Below, piece by piece: positions 1 through 15,000 of a stretch of 64,000 nucleotides of DNA; the stretch's first letter is position 1; the number at the start of each line of letters is the position of its first letter. The stretch is from positions 15,485,501 through 15,549,500 of the forward strand of contig JALDNG010000022.1 of NCBI GenBank assembly GCA_024349245.1, in the 5' to 3' direction. The DNA is from Neodontobutis hainanensis (taxonomy: Eukaryota > Chordata > Actinopteri > Gobiiformes > Odontobutidae). The position numbers and the translations under genes were made by a program. The notes beneath the pieces are model-generated. The model was given only the letters and a program-made list of their open reading frames with translations, searched no databases and was not told the DNA's origin.

Positions 1-64
1 AATCTTGTGGCCAAGGAGCCCAAGTGTAACAGTTCATTTAGTGCACCAAAACCACTCTCTGCAG
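1..64 (+). CDS. fndc7: fndc7-like partial exon, C-terminal end of an FN3 domain
   Basis: The first 64 bases are open in frame 1 and end at a GT donor in phase 1, like all later exons. They encode the last strand of an FN3 domain (PKCNSSFSAP), which matches the late-Cys segment of the complete domains downstream. The rest of this exon and the 5' part of the gene lie outside the window. The following intron (65-695) shows no coding potential. Confidence 0.7.
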
Positions 65-3000
65 GTGGGTCTACAAACTGTCAAATAAAACAAAATAGAT
101 AAAATAAATAAAAGTAATTAAAAACATGTTGGTCCTTTTATAGAATAAAAGTATTTTTGTAATAATGTCTTTGGATTTAAAAACTGTTGGTCTGCATTTC
201 TGAGAACATGAGGCAGCTGTTTTCAGAGTTTAGCCGCAAAAACACTAAAAGCCCTTCTCTCTGTCTGGTCCTAATCTTGGCCAGCTTCAGCAGTCCACTA
301 AATGCATGGTCCCTCTGCTTGGGTATTTAAATGTCTCACTTTAAAAAAAAATTAATAAAATACTTTCAACATATTTTTAAACATTCAGACACAAACCTTC
401 TATTAGTTCTAAACTGTTTTAAGCATTTATGTAAGATTGTCTATTCAAAAAAAAAAAAAAAGTATCTTAGTTGCATTGCATTTAGTTTTATTGACAAGGT
501 GCATCAATACATAACCTTTTAGACTGTGCCCTCACTAAAGGACACACAACAACTGGGCACTACTACAATGATCCAGACTCATATGGGATTAGTTTATGTC
601 TGTCTTGTTCTGCCGCAGAGTTACACAGTGGACAAGCTGCTGAGACGGAAGCTCTTCTGTAATAAACTAAAACTTTCTCTCTCCTCTCTCCTCAGCTCCT
701 TGTCCACTTCCTACTTTCAATACCACTGTGGACTGTGACACTGGAGTGGCGTCCGTCCGATGGGCCAATGGCGTGCCTGGTGTCCTGTACTCGGTGTTGG
801 CCGTGGTACCAGGAGGTGTGGAGCATACATGCAGTAGCTCGAGCGGCGGCTGTAATCTGGACAGATTGGAGTGTGGCACCAATTACAACGTTACGATCAC
901 ACCGTCCAGAAGTGGATGTGTGGGCAGCAGCAGCACCGCACAAGTCGTCAGGACAGGTACGTTAATGCTCACATCTCAGTTTGCAAAAAGTCAGCCGTGT
1001 AATGTAGTGTAAGTATGTTTAAAATCTATCTGGAAACAAAGCAAACACAAAGGAATATGTGGCAAAATATTTGCTTTTGTATCTTAAGTTTCAGAGAAAC
1101 TGAACATGAACTATTATTACTTTCGTGCAGTCCCCTGCGTTCCTAAGTTGAATGAGGTGGAGATTGATTGTCTGACCAACGCGGCGTGGATCATGGGCAC
1201 TGAGTCCGCTGGGGCAGAAGACTATGTTATCACAGCGTTAGACAGCAAAAACATTGTCCAGACCTTCGAGTGTAACTCTACATTGGAGGACATGTGCTCT
1301 CTGCCTCCTCTGGCCTGCAGCATGAACTTCAGTTTCACAGTCCAGGCTCGAGACTATCAGTGCTCCAGTGCTCACAGTAACGCCGTCATGGCCGAGACAG
1401 GTACAACACTCTTAAACTATTAAACACAGATTTAAAATTTTACTGATGAGAAAAGAGAATGAAGCACTTCACTTTAGTATTCACGTGTCCTCAGGTCCCT
1501 GCTCCCCTTTGAACATTGTGAGTTCAGTGAATTGTGACAACAACATCATTTCCATCTCGTGGGAGGCCGTCGCTGGAGCAGTGTCATATACAGCCACACT
1601 CGAGGACTTTAATGGAAACACAACATGCTGCACTTCTTCACACAACAGCTGCAACATAAGTGATCTACCCTGTGGGCAGATGTACATCCTACTGCTCACC
1701 GCCGAGGGACGGACCTGCAACAGCTCCGAGAGCAGAGAAATGGCCAGGACAGGTATGGAAACAAAACATGGCTTGCTCCCAGAAGTCCCAGATTTACAGT
1801 GTTTCAAAACTAATTTACATAATCTGAGAACATTTTGACAACCCAACAAACCCTCCCTTTTTTTAGATTAACCTATTATCTCTTTTGTTGCCTAAGTGGC
1901 GTGTGTACCCGAGAACCTTCAGGCCAGTCTGAGCTGCAGTAGCAATGTGGCATCCATGTCGTGGAACCACAGCCTAGGAGGACAGCTGTACCGAGTGATG
2001 GCTGAAAGCTTGGACGGCTACACAGACCAGTGCTTTGGCAGTGATAACAGCTGTGACCTGACAAGGCTTAAGTGTGGGCAGATCTACACAGCCGCTGTGA
2101 CGGCTGAGGACCGTGACTGCTCCAGCAAACCCAGCGAGAATGTCACTTTCAAGACCGGTACGAACTCACTGCACTTTAACAGCTAAACACAAGCGGGTTC
2201 AATCAAACACTTTATATTTTATTGAAATAACATTTTATTGTATTATAAATTATAATTATTTTGTCACCCTTTTCTACCTTTTCTTATCAGCGCCATGCAC
2301 TCCTGGGGACCTCTCATTTGTAATAGACTGCAGTGCAAACTCGCTGATAATTTCTTGGTCTGACAGCGAGGGAGCAGACTTGTACCTTGCTACAGTAGAA
2401 GACAGTAACAGACAGATCACCAGCTGTCAGGCCACAACAGAGGGGTCCTGCAACATAACCAATCTGAGCTGTGGCCTGAACTATCACATGTCTCTGTTGG
2501 CTTCTGACGGATTCTGCTATAGCAATCCCACTGATGTGGTCGACACTCCATCAGGTACAACTGGATGGTCCCATTTATCAAGTCACAGAGTTTCAAAGCA
2601 TATAACTGAGTCATGTGTTTGTCCTCCTCCAGTCCCATGTGAGCCTAAATATATCAAGGCAGTGATTGATTGCCAAATGAAGGTGGCGCTCGTTTCCTGG
2701 TATCCTAGCGATGGAGCCGAGCTGTATGTTGTTACGGCAACCACCGCCAGCGGCCACAGTGCCACCTGTGAGACCGACATGACGTACTGCGAGCTGTTGG
2801 TCCTTCAGTGCGGGGACAGCTACGCCATCGAAGTCACGGCAGTGGGCGTGACCTGCAACAGCACGGGTCACATGACGGGATCACTGGTCACCGGTGAGAA
2901 ATATATCCTCCTCCAAAACTGATGAACTCGGCCATGTTTATTTGTTCTAAAGTATGTCAGATCACTCAGGCCTCGAGAATGGAACCTTTATTTTTATAGG

Positions 3001-6000
3001 TTTTAGGTTGCTAATACAGTATTCTGTCCTATGTGGCTAAATGGTTGAAATCCTAGATGTCAAAGCTGTGGCCCAGGAGCATTTTTTTATATTTACAAAC
3101 TACATTTGTGGGTGATATTTTTGGCACATTACTTAAAATGATGATCAGAGAGCCACTAATATATTCTTAACAGTATGTAGAGAACAGTGCCCCTGTAAAA
3201 AGAGAGAAAATGACACAAAGCAAAGGTAAAAACGGCGGCAAAGATAGGGAATTCAACTGAGGCTAAGTGGCACAAATTAAAGGAAAATAACAAAATTATG
3301 TTTGAATTTGAACAAATTTTATTTCTGTAATTCTTGTTCTGAACAGACTTGGACAAGATTTAGTTGGATTGAACAGGTTTTAGTTTAATTTCAATAAATT
3401 TTACTTGGATTTGGACAGGTTTTACTTGGATTTCAACAGGTTTTATATAAATTTAAACATATTTTAGTTTCATTTTGTTACAATATTCATCCTCTGAAAC
3501 AATTCTTATTTACTATAGTGGCCCTTACCACTGGCCTAAATGTTAAGTGAAAATCATAAAAAAACAAAAACAGAAACAGATTTTATTTATTGTTTTTTTA
3601 CAGTAACAGTATGTCTTGTAATTGTGTGATCAAATAAAAAGTCTACGCCTTGTCACTTTTTTATTGTCATGTGTGGAGTTCAAACTATCTTGGAGAACTT
3701 AGGCGAGAGATTTAGAAGTCTTTATTTGTGTGTCAGGCTGTAATTACTTCCTCCTTGTCTCTTACAGATCCATGTGTCCCAAAGCAAATTACCACAGACT
3801 ACAGCTTGTCAATCGGACAGGTGCTGTGGGACAAGACCCAAGGTGCTACCTACTATAAATCAGAGGCGGTAACAGAGCAGGGCTTAAGTTCATCCTGTCT
3901 AACCAATGATACAAACTGCGCTCTTTACAACATGCAGTGTAGCCAGACTTACAACGTCAGTGTCACGGCCTACAACAACGTCTGCCCCGATGGGACCCCC
4001 TCCACAGAAACAGTTTCAGTTGTAACAGGTGAGAAATAATAAATAAGGACAAGATAACAAGATTTTTTTTGCTTTTACTAACCTTTAAATTGTATTCTTC
4101 TTTCCCACAGAGCCTTGTCCGCCTCAGAATGTACAGGCCAGCGTTCAGTGTCAGACCAATTTGGCAACAGTGACTTGGGAACCCAGTACTGGTGCAGTTA
4201 ATTACGAGGCCACACTCGCAGGACGCAATGGTCAGACGGTGTCCTGCAACACCGTGGACACGTTTTGTGAAGTAACTGTCCTCGAGTGCGGCGTCATTTA
4301 CTACTCCAGAGTCATCGCGATCGGAGCGACAATGAACAGCACAGAGTCTGAGACCATCCAACTGGTCACAGGTACCTCACCACAACTACAATGACGTAAC
4401 ACATCGGCCTGAGTACTGACAAGGATCACACAGGGCTAAGGAAGTGTGCTGAATACATTTAGGTTAGGGTTAATGACCCCTGCCTTAACTAGACTTTGGC
4501 TTCTTCAGTTAGGCCTCACTTCCATTATGTGACTTTTTTATACATCACAAAGCCAAGCTGCAAATTTAGCTGTTAGAGAAATGTAGTCATTGGGAAACAA
4601 TTGCTCCTAGACTTCCAAACAATAAGCATCTGACACTGGCCACTTGTTTCTTAATTTTCTGTTGAGATACTTTGTTTGTCTGGCTTTACATGTTATTTAA
4701 ATAATATCACAAGTCTTTCTCGTTTAAAAGGTCATATGAATAGTATGACAATGGGGCTTAAATACACAGATTTGACTAAACTCCTGTGTGTCTCTCGCAT
4801 TAGCTCCTTGTGCGGTGAGAGATGCAGTGGCCATTGCGGACTGTCACAACAGCAGCGCCCTGATCACGTGGAGCACAGCCCTCGGAGCCACTTCTTATGA
4901 AATGATCGCCACAACAACTAACGGTCACCAGCAAATTTTTGACACGAGTGAAAATGAGTGTAGGCTGTCAAATCTTGAATGTGGACATACGTACAGCATC
5001 AAGTTGGTGACTGTCAGCGAACTGTGCCGTATTGTGACCGACACTGATGTTACCATTAAAACACGTGAGTCAAACTCCTATTCATTATTACTCAACACTC
5101 TAAGCAACTGTTAAACAAGGGATGCTTTAGGGTTTAAACTTACAGCCTGTGAGCACCTACGGTAGCCCTGCAAGGACAAGCTGTCATCTCTGAGCAAACC
5201 CAGGGGAAATAAGTCAATTGATGAGTTCACTTATTGTAGAGGCTTCATGTAAGTGAATGTAATAAAATAAATAGAGTGAAGTTGGCATCAGTTTGTCCCT
5301 TCTGAGTACTTGTAGAAAGAGGAATTTAAATATTACTAATTTTGCACAATGCACTGACCAAAAAATACTGGACTTTTGAAGGAGGTCTTTGTTGTATGGC
5401 GATCTCCAAACCCCTTGACAGTAGTATTTGGCAACCTGTTATTGTGGCCTTTTCAAAGTTACAGGACCTCATTAGATTGACATGGAGGAAAACGTTCTGA
5501 TCACTTTCTCATAAATCCCTTACAGAGGAAAAACCACAAAACTACTATTGCTTCAAGTAGATGTATTTAGTTACAATATGCATATTACTTAATTTTGTAT
5601 GTTTTATGTTTTCAGATGTTGCAACTTTGCATTTCTGTTTTTGTCATCTGTCTTTTCTAGGACCTTGTAAACCTCTGAATGTAGGAGTGGACCAGCAGTG
5701 CGGGACAGGCACAGCCACATTGTTCTGGGGAGATGAAGAAGGAGTGGACTTATACAGCGCAACAGCTACATCGACCACCGGCGACACTAGGTTTTGCAAC
5801 TCCACTTCCTCCCCGTGCAAATTCTCCGGTCTTGCCTGTGGTGAAACCTATCATTTCCACGTCAAAGCCACTAATGACATGTGCAGCAGTGAAAAGAGCG
5901 ACGCAGTGGATGTTCAAACAGGTAGAAGAACATTGTCACAACCTTGGGCTTATTACAAGGCATCAGATCAGAAATTCATTCGGTATCTTAACATTACATT

Positions 6001-9000
6001 TGATTTAAACTAAATCCCATGTGTCCTTTGTTAGATCCCTGCCAGCCGACCAACCTGGAAGTTCAAGGCGTATGCAACAATGACACTGTGGCGCTGAGCT
6101 GGTTGGAAGCTAGAGGAGCCCTGCTTTATAAAGTGAAAATCAGCGGAAATCTGGGATATGTCACATCTTTACAAACAAACAACACAACGATTGAGGCCGA
6201 CCTGCCGTGTGGGCAGCTGTACACCTTCACTGTCCAAGCCGAGGGCGACAGATGTCTCAGCGGAGTCAGCCGGTCTGTACAGCATCAGAATGGTATGTAC
6301 TTATGCAGTGGGAAATATAAAAAATGAATTTTCATGAAGATTCCTTCACTTTGTCACCCGGATATACTAATAATTATAACATTATTACTAGATTCATAAT
6401 TACAAACATGGTGAGATATACTCTATACTTATCTTTTTTTTTAATTAACTCTTATGCAGCTAATGGCAGACTCCAGATTCAGAGACTAGAGATATCTGGT
6501 CATTTGTATTGGATAATGAGAAGACAAAACTACTGCTTTGTCAACTACGAGGCATTTGTATAATAGCATTTTTTGAGGTAAAGTAAAAATCCTCTGTGCT
6601 TAATATAAAACTAAGACAAATCCTTTTGGGTGTCATTATAAAAGAAGATATAAGTCAATAAAAAGAGCAATTATTCAAATACAGCACCCACAAACATAAT
6701 CAAAAGCTGTCAGTTTTTGTCAGGCTTTCCTCTGAGCTTTGAATGTTATGCTCGTTCCTTGTCTCTTTATATTTCTTGGTCTTGGTCTTGGTCTCTAGTC
6801 TTCTTTAACATTGGTTTAGGAAAAAGTACAAGTATTTCAGATTGGCACACCTTAAAGCAGTTTATTGATGCTGATTCTCCGTCTCTTTTAGGCCCATGCA
6901 ACCCCCACGACGTGCAGAGCTACATTCAGTGCGAGAACAACCAGGGCGCCGTCAGCTGGGCCCCGTCCGATGGAGCTGACTACTACATAGCCTTCGCAGT
7001 GGGAGACGGGCACACTCACATCTGCACCACAAACACCACCACGTGCATCTGGAACAACCTGCACTGTGGAAACTTCTACACAGTCTACGTTACCGCTCAC
7101 GACAACAAGTGTGACAGCAAAGAGAGCAACAGCACCACAATAAGGATGGGTAGGAATTTTTTTTTACCGCACTCCTCCAATTAACTGCAATTATTTATTA
7201 ATTTTTTTACATTTACAGTTGAATAACCTATATCTTCCTTCTATTTCAGCTCCATGCAAACCAAATGGATTGGTTTCAACTTTAAATTGCTCTATGAAGG
7301 TAGATAGCTTCTATTTTTATCGCATACATTTATTTTTTGGCTGAAATGACCAAAAGGAAACAGCTGTGTAAAGCCTAAATAACTTGGAAATTTAAAGAGT
7401 AGTTTATAACTTTCTAATCCTACAAATAATCTATATATTTGTGTACATTTTTAACTGTAATGTCGGTTTTGTAGGACTGCATCTGGCAGCACTGAAACTC
7501 AATTGGTTTGTATCTCTGTTTAAGGTGGGATATCTGTCCTGGGATAGTGTTGCAACAGCAGACTATTACATTGTAACAGCTGAGAGCGTCAGCGGCCACA
7601 AGATACCGGTCAGCACCAATGAGACCCAGACATACATCTCTGAGTTCAGGTGCGGAGAGGCGTACTTCCTCTCTGTCCAGTCTGTGGACGCTCACTGCAC
7701 CAGCGGCCCCAGTGAGCCCTCCCAACTTCAGCCAGGTAACTGCCATTTCTAAAGTATGTTATTGTGACGTTGGCCTGTAATGAAGTTTGTCTACTTTTTC
7801 TTTTCCTGCTTTCCCCTCAGAGCCTTGCCCTCCCACCGACATCAGAAGCTACATGAACTGCGTCTCCAACATCGCTGTGGTGTCATGGAACGGCTCGGCG
7901 GGTGCTGATTATTACTACGCCAGTGTGACGTTAGAAGACGGTCCGTCCCTAAGCTGCTGGTCGGACAACGATCAGTGTGGCATCCCCAACCTGCGCTGTG
8001 GACGGCTGTACAACGTCAGTGTGGTTGCCTCCAACGGAGTCTGCAACTCTGACTCCAGTGAACACACTCAGCTCAAGTCAGGTGAGAGTTTAAGCACAGA
8101 AAACAAACTATGGAAAATACAAATGATATAGAGGTTTTTTGAGAAAGACATAAGTAAAAAGACATTGATGAAAGCACTTATTCTGATAGACCTGCCATGA
8201 TCTTATCTTTGCAGTGCCATGTGTTCCCACTACTGTCCAAGTTAGAATGGAGTGTGCCAACAACCAGGCTGTTGTGTCCTGGGATGCCAGCCAGGGGGCG
8301 CTCATGTACACAGTGACTGCTCTTAGCAACAATGTCACAGCATCTTGTGAGACCAATGGCTTGACGTGCACTCTAAAGGACCTGGTGTGCGGACTGGAGT
8401 ACAGCGTCCAGGTCGTGGCCATGGACAACATCTGCTCCAGTTTGCCGAGCCCAGCCACACTGTTCAATTCCGGTACTTTAAGTGGGAAATTAAAGGGAGT
8501 ATGAGAGTGGTACTCCATTAAACCGACCTTTATACAGGCCTAAGGTGTCTAATCTTTCACCACGTCATATATATTCAGGACTTAAAAGCTTTGTGTTAGT
8601 GCTTAAACTAAAAGGTTTGATAAGAAATTAGCAGAGCTTTATGATTGTTATTTTCACAGTTATGTTAAAACTCCAATGTCAGACGTTAAAGTTATTTGTA
8701 GTGACTGAATCAAAACTGAATGAACTATGTCCATATCATTAGGTAATTCTTTTGACTGACGTTGTCCTACATAAACATTCTACATTCTCTTTTCTATGCT
8801 TTAGTTCCTTGCACTGCAGACTTGGACCCCATTGTTGTCGACTGCGTCACCAACAGTGCACTTGTGAAGTGGACGTTTTCCGAGGGCGCCCTGAACTACA
8901 CCGCGATCGCTAGTTCGCCTAGTGGCCTTGTTTCCTCCTGCTTCACCAATACCACCGACTGTGAAATACTTGACCTGCAGTGCGGCCAAACGTATAACGT

Positions 9001-12000
9001 GGCTGTGCAGGCTGTAAATCAAGACTGTAAGAGTCCACCCAGCAACAGCCAGCAGTTCGATTCAGGTCAGAACCACATTTAGTTTTATTACATTCATTCC
9101 TGGGATTAAAGAAACTCTTAGCAGCAAAAATGGTCAAATAATGTTTTTGTGGCGGCTCTAATAGCAGGCCACTTAGGCATAACTTTTACTAAAATGGAGA
9201 AAGATACCAGGTAGGATCTTAAGACTCTCGAGCTGTCTTAATGAGTCATTTGGAGAGACATCAAGAAGTTTCCTGAGACATTAGAAGACTAGTGCTGCAC
9301 TGGAAAGCAGGATATAATCAACAGTGTCCCTCTTTAACAAACACTGGGACAGCTTCTAGACTGATTTAAAGTCCTGTATATGTTTACGAGGGCGGCAGTC
9401 GCTCAGTGGTAGAGCGGCAGTCATTCGATCGAAGGGTGGGTGATTCGATCCCCACTCGAAACATCCCAAAACATCATAACATCCCGCTCTCCCCACAGTT
9501 CATACTGTCGTTGTGTCCTTGGGCAAGACACTTAACCCACCTTGCCTCCAGTGGTGTCAACTGTAACACTGGTAAAGCGCTTTGAGTGGCTACTAGGTGG
9601 AAAAGCAGTATATAAATAAAATAAAAGAAATAAATAAACAAAATACAGTACTTTGTACTTACTCTAGATCGCCCTGATGTCATGTAGGTCTTTCTTTGAT
9701 TTATGATTAAGCTTGTCTCAATATCCTTTTTTTTTAATCATAAAAATCTTTAAAATTTTGAAAAACAAAATGGCAGTATGAACTGCAGACAAATATATAA
9801 CTAGAATTATTAGAAATGTGTTAGAAAAATAATTTACACTGTAATTCTTCCCTCTTTTTCTCTCCTCAGTGCCCTGTCCTCCTCAGGATCTGACGTCTTC
9901 TCGCGACTGCCCCACTAACACCATTCACGTCGGGTGGCATCTCAGCCTCGGGGCGGATGCCTACTACGTTGAGGCTCTGGGCGTCGAGGAGCATGAGTCT
10001 GCCTGCTCATCAGACTCCGACTCCTGTGTCCTGGAGAACCTCCTGTGTGGCTTCACTTACAACATCAGTGTCACTGCTGTTAATGACTTCTGCAACATGT
10101 CCAGCAGCCCCTTAATTCAGCAGGATTCTGGTAACCATTGCCTTTTTCTTCTTAAAATAAATCAGGACTCATCCTGGTCACTGTGTCTCCACTGGTTTTA
10201 TACACTTTATTTTACAGTGACACTACACAGCCGCTGTAGGATGCAGTATTCTTCAGTTTTTTTCTAAACAATGCTCATTGTTGCAAAGTAGACATCATTT
10301 ATTTGGTTATTTTCTATCCCTCTGTTGCTGTGAATGTAAGATAAATAAGCCATGTCTGTCAACAGCTGTGGTTTGTTTCAGATGCAGTAATAATAATAAT
10401 ATGCAATTAAAGATGCAATCAATAAAAATTGTCCTTTACCCATTGTCAATATAAGATAAGATAGGACTTTGATCCCAAAGAGTGGAAATTAACTTGTACA
10501 GCAGCTCTTAGACAGGCAGTGCAAAAAGTTTGAAATGTGCGCATGCAATAGAATAAAAAAATATATCTATATATTTATATTTACATTGGACAAGTTATAA
10601 CAATGTTGGTGTTGTACACAAAATCACAAAAATCAACGTAAAACAAATTTGGAAATTTGGAAATTTTTTAATGGAATACTTCTTTAGATTATCTTGAACA
10701 AACTGGGGCTCATTCGAGTTAATGCCCGAGGAGGAGTTTGTTTAAATGCAATGTGTGCAATTTCTTTCTTATTTTATCATTTCAATCCAAGATGGCCAAC
10801 TTCCTGTTTGTTTGTGCCATGGTTTTTGTTAGTTATGATGGTGAATCACGGCGCCAAATTTCAATTCCTCCACCGTGAGTGTGCCAAAAGCCCCATAGGA
10901 GTAAAAAACAGTGGCCACTTCAGGTGGCGCTGTTGCACCACTTATTATTTTTAAAACTAAAACTAAAAATATATTTTTTACCAAAACTGATGACTTTTTT
11001 GTTGACAAATTTTGTGAGTGTATGGGTTTAAAAAACTGAGGTTAAAGGCGTGAGACGGTGTATTAATAATTACAACGATTGCAGTTTGTGCGGGCAACTC
11101 ATGCTTGGTGCACTGCAAAGGATTTAATAGTCCCTTGCTATGCATGGCTCGGTAAACAACCTTACTGTCAAATGTAAATTGTTTTTAATTTGTGTGTAAT
11201 TTTCTGTGTGTTTGCAGTTCCCTGTGTACCGCAGAACGTTCGGGCCGAGTATGACTGTGAGAATAAACAAGTGGATGTAACTTGGGAGGCCAGTCGTGGA
11301 GCGGTGTCCTACTCGGTGGTCAATCAGGGCTCTGGTGGCTTTATATCAATCTGTGAGACCAGCGATACATGGTGCGCCTTTTACGGTTTAGGCTGCAGCA
11401 TGAACTACTCCATTACGATTGTGGCCTTAGACGGCGAGTGCAGCAGCCCTATAAGTGTCCCGATAGACATACGCACAGGTGAGATGTTGTAAAACTTATT
11501 ATTAAAGGTACACATCCAGCTAGTGACAAAACTGAAACCAATAGTTATTACTTTCTTTATTCTTCACACACTGTAGCCTCTGTTTGTGAGCTCTTCTTCA
11601 GTCGAAGGGGCACTACCACAAACATTCCACCAAGAAGATTTAAGCTGTATAGTATATCAAAGATCAATATTGATCGCAATACTAATATGGATAACATATA
11701 AGGGTTTTAATTCCAGAATACAGGATTTACGACATAGTCCATTACTTTAGGTATGCACAGCTTTATTGCCAAACCGCGGGACAAAACAGTGCATTTGTTA
11801 CTGCATCAATATATTGAGAATTGCTCAAAATGCCATAAATACTATGCTATTTTGCCATCTTTCACCTTATACGTACAGTCAGAGGTTTTTATTAAAGTGC
11901 TTTATTATCATCCTCAAAGCAAAATATAATTCATCTAAAGTTAATGTTGTGTGCATTTGTCCACAGGCCTATGTGAGCCACAGATCGTCACGGCTGAGAT

Positions 12001-15000
12001 AATGTGCAATAACGACACTGGAGTAGTGTCCTGGGAGGAAGGTGAGGGGGTGTCCTCATACTCTGTCAAAGGATACGGTCCTGATGGTCACACAGTCTCA
12101 TGTAACACTGTGAAAACCAGCTGTGAGCTACCCAGCATGCACTGCGGCCAGAACTACAGCCTGACAGTCACAGCCAACGATGGACGATGTGATAACAGCC
12201 AGGTTCAGCTCAGTCTAAGCTCAGGTAAGTGTTCTTGTGTTGAAGTCAAGGGCTTACTCAGATCAACACAGGATATTTTAGCGTTACTTAAAGCAACAGT
12301 ACTTTTTAGAATGTAAAGCCTAATAAAAGTGGGAGAGGTAGCTGTATTGTTGATAAAAAAAAGAGTCCTGATGTTGCCACTCCTGTGCTCAATCTTCTAA
12401 CTTAAACTACTTCTGAATGTGAATGGCAAAGAATTAACAACAATTAATAAACTTAATTGTGTAGTTCATTGTGTAATTCCTTACACCCTTTCTCTCCAGT
12501 GCCGTGCAATCCCACAAACGTACGCGCCTCTCTCCTGTGCCACCTGAACTCCGTGGCGGTCACATGGGAGCCCGCCAGTGGAGCGCTCTCATATTTGGCG
12601 GTGGGGGTCTCGGCGAATGAAAGCTTAATGGCTGAATGCAATAACAATGAGACAAACTGCGACCTGACCGGCTTGATGTGTGGGACGGTGTACAGCGTGA
12701 CCGTGTACGGACGGGATGAGTCCTGCTCGAGTGTGAAGAGCAGCGCTGCTTCAGTGCACACTGGTAGGACCAGTGTTGTAGTCAGATTAGATAAGATAAG
12801 ATCAACTTTATTGTCCCTGAGGGGAGAGTCTTGGGCTACAGTGTCACACAGAGCTGCATCACAACATTCATTCATTCAATAACTAATAATGCTTGTGTCT
12901 TCATCCGGATAAAGGGCTACCGTTCAGTTCTTTAGCATTGCACAACCCAGAAAACTGTAAAAATACAAGTAGCATTTAACAAATTATATGTATAAAAGAA
13001 GCAGTAATACTCAAAATAAAACAGTAAAAATGGACATAAAAAAGGTAGGTAAGTATTACTAAACTATTTAAATGTAAGATAAGAACGGAACATATAATAA
13101 GTAAAAGATAAAGTAACAAAGTGATAAAGTAAAAATGTTTAAAAGGGGAAGGGAGGAGAGCTTTTGTATTGTATGGCCTTTCCTGAGACATGTTTTTTTC
13201 AATTGGAGCAAATCCCTATTCATATTATCCTTTTTAATTATTTTTTGTGTTTCTCTGCTTAGTTTATATTTGGCAAATTAGAAGATGTAAGTCTATTTTG
13301 GATTGAATTACCTAATCACTAGCACCAAAGGAGGGTTTCACTCACACACCAGCCTAACAGCAAAATATCAGCCCTGTTTCAAATTCCTATTACTTGCTTT
13401 CTTTGACAGTGTTGCATAAATTATCTGTCGGACTTCTCTAACTGTTTGTTTTCCCATCAGCCCCCTGTGCTCCTGAAGACGTGGTGGTCAGTGAGAAGTG
13501 TGCAGACCGCTCTATGTCCGTGTCATGGTCGCCGAACCCAGACGCTCAGTACTTCAACGTGGCAGCAGTGAGTAAAACCGGGGCCAGACTCAACTGCAGC
13601 ACCACCGGCACGTCATGCAGTCTCACAGGCCTGCCGTGTGGACAGACTTATAATGTGACTGTAACCGCTGTCAGAGACGGCTGTGAGAGCATTCCCAGTG
13701 CGGTGGTGCAGTCCAGCTCAGGTAATAACACATCAAAAAAAATTTATTCTGAAAAAAATGTAGAAAATCTCAGTCTCTAAAACCTCTCTTGTGCTCGCAG
13801 CTCCGTGTGTTCCCACAAACATTAAGGGAAACCTGGACTGTGTGTCAAACTCAGCCTGGATCACATGGGACGTCTCACAGGGAGCCAACAGCTACTTTGT
13901 TTGGGCCCAAGCCCTCAAATCACAGCACAACTCGTCCTGCAACTCTCCCACGTCACCCTGCGGCATCCCGGATCTGAAATGTGGGGCAACATACAACATC
14001 ACGGTCACGGCTAAGAACGCGTTCTGCCCCAGCCCCCCCAGCCCCATCTTTCAGCTCGAGACAGGTACAGCAGCAGATTTCAGCATAAAACTTTCTACAA
14101 TAGGACAAATCTATGCAGTCCAATGGCACAACAGGAGTTTCCTCAAAGAGTGAGTCCTGTGTCTAATGTCTAATATAGATCTAATTACCTCGCCCTTTTA
14201 GCGCCGTGCGCCCTGAAGGACATCAACACGGTGACGCAGTGTGACAGCAGCATCATCGGGGTGGAGTGGCAGATGACGGACAACATGCCCATGTACGTGG
14301 CCATAGCCGAGGGCCACGACCTGAGCCAGCTCATGTGCAACAGCACGTCCACCTCCTGCGAACTCAGCGCCACCTGCGGCACGCACTACACCGTCATCGT
14401 GTCCACGGCCTCCGACAAGTGCTCGAGCCTCAGGAGTCCACCGCACAAGATCGACACAGGTGCTCGTCTAAACTGAAGACACACACAGGCTCAAAAGGCT
14501 CCAAAAAATACTACTACAAGTTTTGGAAAAGATTATAAAAATACAGTACAACAATATATAAAAAGTAAAGCTGACCCCCATTGTTCTTAAAATCTAATTT
14601 CTTTATTGTGAGCAGAAATAAGTTGGTTTTGTGATGTGTAAGTGACAAATACAAAGCGTACATTCACAAAATCAAGTTTTATTTTTCCATCTTTACTAAA
14701 AGGTTGTCTGTCTCAGTTATACATTTTGTCTTTTAACATAAAAGGGCAGTTGGTTTACAAAAAACACTCGTATTTGCATTTTTCTACTGTGATTAATTTT
14801 ATTTTCTTTATTCTAACCCTATTTTATTGAAAATCCCTTGAATTACCTCACTGCTTTTTAAACTCACCCAATGAATAGTACATTATTATAAAGCAGTTTT
14901 TTCCATGTAATTTTGAACCTGATGTTGGATAAAAATAAAGATAGACCTGGTGTGTCTAAAATGTAAGCCACGGACAAAAACAGTTCTTCCAAAGATTTAA

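Noticed and set aside
9388..9460. Possible tRNA gene (A-box and B-box present)
   Set aside because: No complete cloverleaf is apparent, and the same head is followed by the same core at four other loci, so it is a SINE.
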